NCBI RefSeq assembly: GCF_036689815.1
Contig: NZ_JBAHUR010000002.1
Span: forward strand, 124,001-188,000
Length of the DNA: 64,000 nt
Reading direction: 5' to 3'
Origin: Magnetovibrio sp. PR-2
Lineage (GTDB): Bacteria > Pseudomonadota > Alphaproteobacteria > Rhodospirillales > Magnetovibrionaceae
Shown: piece by piece, positions 63,893 through 64,000 of the stretch
Numbering within the stretch: the first letter of the stretch is position 1
Layout: each line of letters begins with the position of its first letter
Made by a program: the position numbers and the translations under genes
The notes under the pieces: model-generated
Told to the model about the DNA's origin: nothing
The model's database searches: none
The model's input: the letters and a program-made list of their open reading frames with translations, nothing else

Positions 63893-64000
63893 TTATGGGT
63901 TGAGCGTTTCTCGGATAACCCAGGGCCTGTCGCCGCGCGCACCGTTCACCGTCTCAATCCGTGCAACATTTCCCGCTGCGTTAAACCAAATGGCATGGGT
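63893..64000 (-). CDS. comEC: C-terminus of a ComEC/Rec2-like DNA-uptake protein (gene runs off the right edge)
   Basis: The minus-strand frame ending at the TAA at 63893-63895 reads HAIWFNAAGNVARIETV then RGDRPWV. Alphaproteobacterial ComEC proteins end with a similar HAIW...ETV...RGDRPW segment, and comEC commonly neighbours lexA. Only 34 residues are visible, so the call is tentative. Confidence 0.55.
   Translation of the reverse strand, partial: THAIWFNAAGNVARIETVNGARGDRPWVIRETLNP

Overview
The window reads as chromosome from a free-living alphaproteobacterium, most probably in or near the Rhodospirillales (Magnetospirillum/Rhodospirillum-like). This is inferred from gene order and protein motifs, not from a database search. 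Pointers are the order folK-rpoZ-rsh-pdxJ-acpS-lepB-rnc, the block eno-kdsA-pyrG-secG-tpiA-ppiD-trpE, the set pdhABC-lpd-lipA-ratA with pncC and pgpA next to it, trpGDC-moaC-moeA-lexA with a ComEC-like tail beyond, and a GAAC-N7-GAAC SOS box in front of lexA.

Layout. 1-8.6 kb, minus strand: cell-envelope, cofactor and stringent-response housekeeping genes (rnc, lepB, acpS, pdxJ, bioC/bioH-like pair, rsh, rpoZ, an outer-membrane barrel, folK). 8.7-12.5 kb: nucleic-acid genes (NYN nuclease-like, iron-sulfur uracil-DNA glycosylase), a two-gene envelope operon of unknown role, thrH, and two small DUF genes. 12.6-19.6 kb: lone receiver, smpB, dapA, soluble lytic transglycosylase, then an overlapping M23 peptidase-bactofilin pair and pgpA. 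19.6-30.3 kb: pncC, yaeQ, a cluster of intergenic repeats, and the pyruvate dehydrogenase/lipoate region, in which an acetyltransferase and an arsenite methyltransferase sit between lpd and lipA. 30.4-35.4 kb: MOSC protein, SEL1-repeat protein, double-domain PPK2 and an orphan PAS histidine kinase. 35.5-46.5 kb: glycolysis, KDO, CTP and secretion genes, flavodoxin, a FecR-domain protein, ppiD and trpE. 46.5-56.7 kb: an accessory stretch separating trpE from trpGDC, with an LppC lipoprotein flanked by two paralogous small membrane proteins, copper-handling genes (copZ, CopA), a flagellin-like protein, a polysaccharide deacetylase and a parDE toxin-antitoxin pair. 56.7-64 kb: trpGDC, moaC, moeA, lexA, a double-receiver protein and the end of a comEC-like gene.

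The most unusual thing seen is a pair of 49- and 52-residue single-span membrane proteins (46571-46720 and 49033-49191) on either side of lppC. They share 24 of their first 40 residues without gaps. Their upstream regions also match over about 110 bp, including a TTAATTAG-N6-CTAAT box, a CCCCTTCAG block and an ATGC-N7-GCA dyad at nearly identical spacing. This looks like a small duplicated, co-regulated gene family that standard gene callers could miss. Other points of interest are arsM inside the lipoate/PDH region (arsenite poisons lipoyl dithiols), three or four intergenic palindromic repeat families in several copies, and the insertion that splits the trp genes. No IS elements, prophage, CRISPR arrays, rRNA or tRNA genes were seen.
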